A stretch of 64,000 bases of DNA. Source: Marinobacter guineae (GTDB taxonomy: Bacteria; Pseudomonadota; Gammaproteobacteria; Pseudomonadales; Oleiphilaceae). Positions 61,021 to 64,000 of the stretch are shown here, piece after piece. Every line of letters begins with the position of its first letter. Within the stretch, counting starts at the first letter, position 1. The notes below the pieces were generated by a model, which was not told where the DNA came from, searched no databases, and saw only the letters and a program-made list of their open reading frames with translations. The translations under genes were made by a program, and so were the position numbers. The stretch is taken from positions 963,030-1,027,029 of the forward strand of contig NZ_KZ319340.1 of assembly GCF_002744735.1 (NCBI RefSeq), given 5' to 3'.

Positions 61021-63090
61021 TCAGGTGGCGCTTTTACCCTTGGGCCCGGCCAGTGGCAGGCTTAGCCAGAAGCAGGCACCTTTGCCCTCTTCAGAGTCGA
61101 AGCCGACTTCTCCACCCATCGCATGCATCAATTCGCGGGTGATGGCCAACCCCAGACCGGTGCCCTCCTTGCTGCGTGACGATGATCCGTTCGCCTGAGC
61201 AAACTTCTGGAATATCCGGTCTCGAAAACTCTCAGGCACACCTGGACCCTCATCTTTGACTTCAATCCGGATTTCCTGATCCAGCTGTTTGATGCTGACG
61301 TTGACAACTCCACGGTCGGGAGAGAACTTGACGGCGTTGGAAACCAGATTGGTAATAGCCTGGGCCAGACGGCTGCGGTCAAAAAAACCCAAAAGCGCGT
61401 TTTCCCGACTGGCCAACTTGACGGCTACGCCATAACGGCGGGCCATGGGCTGCATCTCTTCCAGAGCCTCTTCAACCAACGTTCCTACGTCTTGGTTCGA
61501 CGCTTCAATAGGCATGTTGCCGCTGACCAGTTTTTCAATATCAAGCAGGTCACCGATAAGGTGTTTCAGGTGTTCACTATTTCTCTTCGCGATTTCCAGC
61601 ATTCTGGTCGCTTTTTCCGATAGTTTGCCGGTTGTGCCGCCCAGAAGAAGATCGAGGGAGCCGGAAATGGACGTGAGAGGCGTCCTTAATTCGTGGCTCA
61701 CCGTGGAAATAAACTGGTTCTTCATCTCGTCGACCATCTGTCGTTCATGGATATCGGAAATATAGCCATGCCACAATACACTCCCATCCGGTAAAGCCTC
61801 CGGGTTGGCATGTCCCTCTACCCACCGCCAGGTGTCATCCTGCCCTGTAACGCGATATTTGTGTTGCCAGGTCTGAAGCGTTTCAGCCGAGGCCTGGATG
61901 GAATCGGCAACGCCGGCCACGTCTTCTGGATGAATGCGGGAGAAAGCTGGTGAGGCATCCTTTGCAGCATCCTCAGCGGAAATACCGTAAATGTTCTGTA
62001 TTCCCGGGCTCGTGTAGGGGAAGGTGCTTCTGCCGTCTGGCAATAGTTGATACTGATACAACATGCCAGGAACCTGGTTCATCAGCTTGTTCAGGGTTTC
62101 GGTATGTTCCTGTTGGTAAACAATATCGGCAACCCATCTTGCCAGCAGAGTGACGAACATTTTGTCGGTTGCCGTGAAGGGGCGGGTACGCGGAGTCGGG
62201 GAAGAAAAGTTGATGGTTCCGAAAATCCGGTCATCTACCCAGACTGGCGCAGCCAGATAGCTCTCGAGACCGAACGCCTCATAACACTCATGGCTCCGGT
62301 AACTGGATTGCCCCATGTTATCAATGGCAAACACCCTCCCGCTTTTCAGCATCAGGGAGCAATAGGTGCGGTGGAGCGGCAGGGTGGCTCCGTTCTCAAG
62401 CGTTCCCTTTAGTTTTGTAACATGCCAGTGAACCGTATACGCATCGCCGGTAATCCGGCTGATAATGCCAGTCTCAACCCCCAGGTAGTCACAGGCTGCT
62501 TCTAGTGCGCGAGTCGCCCTCTGGCCTGCATCGCCCTCACTGTCCAGGGCGATTTCGGTCAGCAGGTTCATGGCCTGGTTTCGTTCATCGTAATAATGGC
62601 CGAGTTCGCCAAAACCGAACTCACGCTCAACCAGGTCGGCCAGGTCTCTCAGTGTGGTTTTATCGTCATCCGAGAACTGTCTGGACTTGCTATCAATCAC
62701 ACACAGGGTACCAACCCGGTATCCATGTCGGTCATGGAGTGGTGCGCCAGCGTAGAAGCGGATATTCGGGCCGCCGGTTACCAGGGGGTTATCAGCAAAG
62801 CGTTCATCGTTGAGGGCATTTTCAATAACCAGGGGTTCCTCGCGCAGAATGGCATGGCCGCAAAAAGAAATGTCCCGGGCTGTTTCTGGTGCTTCAAGCC
62901 CGTGCCGGGACTTGAACCATTGCCGGTCACGGTCAATGAGTGATACCAACGCAATCGGAATATCGAATGTTCGGGCAGCGAGCCTGGTAAGACGATCAAA
63001 ACGCTCTTCCGGAGGGGTGTCCAGCAGCTTCAGCTCCTCCAGGGCGGTCATCCTGTGGGCCTCGTCTGGCGGAAAATCAGGGCTTTTCAT
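61021..63090 (-). CDS. Cytoplasmic sensor histidine kinase with GAF, GAF and PAS domains
   Basis: A 689-residue kinase without membrane segments. The first GAF domain covers about residues 20-160 (ISFCGHAILREEPLVIENA), a second one about 175-320 and a PAS domain about 335-450 (HPEDVAGVADSIQASAET). The HisKA box STVSHELRTPLTSISG and an HATPase domain with the DEGPGVP and GTGLGLAITREL boxes end the protein. A receiver domain is absent. It overlaps the downstream end of the second kinase by 14 bases, so the two are translationally coupled. Confidence 0.9.
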   Translation of the reverse strand: MKSPDFPPDEAHRMTALEELKLLDTPPEERFDRLTRLAARTFDIPIALVSLIDRDRQWFKSRHGLEAPETARDISFCGHAILREEPLVIENALNDERFADNPLVTGGPNIRFYAGAPLHDRHGYRVGTLCVIDSKSRQFSDDDKTTLRDLADLVEREFGFGELGHYYDERNQAMNLLTEIALDSEGDAGQRATRALEAACDYLGVETGIISRITGDAYTVHWHVTKLKGTLENGATLPLHRTYCSLMLKSGRVFAIDNMGQSSYRSHECYEAFGLESYLAAPVWVDDRIFGTINFSSPTPRTRPFTATDKMFVTLLARWVADIVYQQEHTETLNKLMNQVPGMLYQYQLLPDGRSTFPYTSPGIQNIYGISAEDAAKDASPAFSRIHPEDVAGVADSIQASAETLQTWQHKYRVTGQDDTWRWVEGHANPEALPDGSVLWHGYISDIHERQMVDEMKNQFISTVSHELRTPLTSISGSLDLLLGGTTGKLSEKATRMLEIAKRNSEHLKHLIGDLLDIEKLVSGNMPIEASNQDVGTLVEEALEEMQPMARRYGVAVKLASRENALLGFFDRSRLAQAITNLVSNAVKFSPDRGVVNVSIKQLDQEIRIEVKDEGPGVPESFRDRIFQKFAQANGSSSRSKEGTGLGLAITRELMHAMGGEVGFDSEEGKGACFWLSLPLAGPKGKSAT

Positions 63091-64000
63091 GGTCGCCTCC
63101 GGTTTGAGGAATTTTTGTATCGATGGCAGAGAGATCTACCCAGAAATGGGCACCGTTGTGATAGTCGTAGCCGACCTCTCCGTCCATAAGGGCGGCCAGT
63201 TCTCGGGTAATGGCCAGCCCAAGACCGGTTCCCGCTTTGGCCCTTGTGGAGCCTGATTCGGCCTGGGAGAATCGCTGAAACAGCCGGGGCAGGAAACTAT
63301 CCGGAACGCCTGGGCCCTCGTCCGATACCGTTATTCGAACCATCCCGTCCGTGGTTGATTCTGACCAGATGCGGACGGAACCATCCACAGGAGAAAACTT
63401 GATGGCATTGCTGATGAAGTTATCCAGAATTTGCCGGAGTCTGGATGGGTCGGCGCTGACGAATTTTTTTGCGCAGTTCCCCACTTTCAGGCGGACACGG
63501 TAGTGCTTCGCCATCGCCCCGTTGCCATCGCAGGCATCCCTGATTGCTTTCGCAGGATCAACGGTCTCAAGACCGATGGGCATCTGTCCTGCCATGGCTT
63601 TATTGAAATCCAACAGGTCTGATATCAGCCGCTGCAACTGTTCGCTATTCCGGAAAGCAACGTCGACCATCGAGTCAGCTTTATCCGGCAGTTTGCCCGC
63701 TGCGCCCGAACGCAGAAGTTTCAGTGAGCCATTTATTGAGGTCAAAGGAGTGCGCAGCTCATGGCTGACGGTTGAGATAAAATCGTCTTTCATGATGTCC
63801 AGCGCCTCTCGTTCCTTCATAAGCTTGTTAAAGGCGCGGGCTACGTTTCGGACCTCTGGCGGGCCATTGAGAGACAATCGGTTCGCCGCGAAACCCTCCG
63901 TAGCCATTTGCCGTATTCTGAGCGACATTTTTTCCAATGGACGGGTTGTTGCCCGGGCGAGTAGCCAGGCTATGGCTGCCAGTGCCAGAAGAGCCACGGC
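63077..64000 (-). CDS. Membrane sensor histidine kinase, 5' end beyond the window
   Basis: The visible 307 residues hold the end of a membrane segment, a HAMP-type region (ATTRPLEKMSLRIRQMA), the HisKA box STVSHELRTPLTSING and an HATPase domain with DEGPGVP and GTGLGLAITREL. It matches the 61021-63090 kinase closely in the kinase part, so they are paralogues. The frame is open to the window edge, so the true start and periplasmic sensor are not seen. Confidence 0.88.
   Translation of the reverse strand, partial: AVALLALAAIAWLLARATTRPLEKMSLRIRQMATEGFAANRLSLNGPPEVRNVARAFNKLMKEREALDIMKDDFISTVSHELRTPLTSINGSLKLLRSGAAGKLPDKADSMVDVAFRNSEQLQRLISDLLDFNKAMAGQMPIGLETVDPAKAIRDACDGNGAMAKHYRVRLKVGNCAKKFVSADPSRLRQILDNFISNAIKFSPVDGSVRIWSESTTDGMVRITVSDEGPGVPDSFLPRLFQRFSQAESGSTRAKAGTGLGLAITRELAALMDGEVGYDYHNGAHFWVDLSAIDTKIPQTGGDHEKP

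Noticed and set aside
1..64000. CRISPR array, tRNA or rRNA genes
   Set aside because: No spaced direct repeats of CRISPR form, and no cloverleaf or ribosomal RNA sequence was recognised by eye; a tRNAscan run was not possible.

Overview
The window looks like chromosomal DNA of a Marinobacter-like marine gammaproteobacterium. The evidence is gene content and order: yrfG-hslR-hslO, rsmD divergent from ftsY-ftsE-ftsX-rpoH, a DesA-type phospholipid desaturase, AcnA, and the dedicated proteobacterial sortase system. Coding density is high and moderate-to-high GC prevails, except for a visibly AT-richer block at about 19-31.7 kb. No rRNA, tRNA, CRISPR array, complete integrase or insertion sequence was seen. 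Genes at both window edges are cut off.

Layout. 1-5.4 kb: redox and heat-shock chaperones (hslO, hslR), nucleotidase yrfG, mutM, desaturase, rsmD. 5.5-9.6 kb: ftsY-ftsE-ftsX-rpoH; rpoH has a sigma70-type and a sigmaE-type promoter written over each other. 9.6-18.5 kb: a tartronate-semialdehyde reductase/hydroxypyruvate isomerase pair, a two-component pair, greB, an orphan recombinase N-terminal domain, an acyl-CoA-binding protein and small exported proteins. 17-31.7 kb: a Tad (Flp pilus) secretion locus with pilin, several TadE/TadG-like pseudopilins, CpaB, CpaC secretin, a TadA ATPase fused to an FHA domain, TadB, TadC and a TadD-like lipoprotein. It is bracketed by two related OmpA-family proteins. 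No TadZ/CpaE and no prepilin peptidase are present. A G10 tract sits in one accessory gene and an A9 tract in the TadG-like gene.

32-45 kb: periplasmic DNA ligase LigE, glycerophosphodiesterase, membrane stress proteins, cysK, a large triple-sensor diguanylate cyclase, mgsA, a DUF815 ATPase and DUF3422. 43-49 kb: the dedicated sortase system, with histidine kinase and response regulator on the minus strand diverging from a VIT/vWA sortase substrate and a class GN sortase on the plus strand. 49-64 kb: acyltransferase, small membrane proteins, DUF2202 protein, an OmpA domain protein, rhomboid protease, zinc-finger membrane protein, MsbA-like ABC exporter, acnA, a ferritin-like protein and two related sensor kinases.

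The most unusual structural signal is a dispersed palindromic element present three times (about 9.6, 46.2 and 53.8 kb). Each copy has a conserved core of about 53 nt held by 23-27 bp arms that are perfectly complementary within each copy but differ between copies at about six aligned positions, so every change on one arm is matched on the other. One copy carries extra nested hairpins and lies at the start of the sortase-substrate gene.
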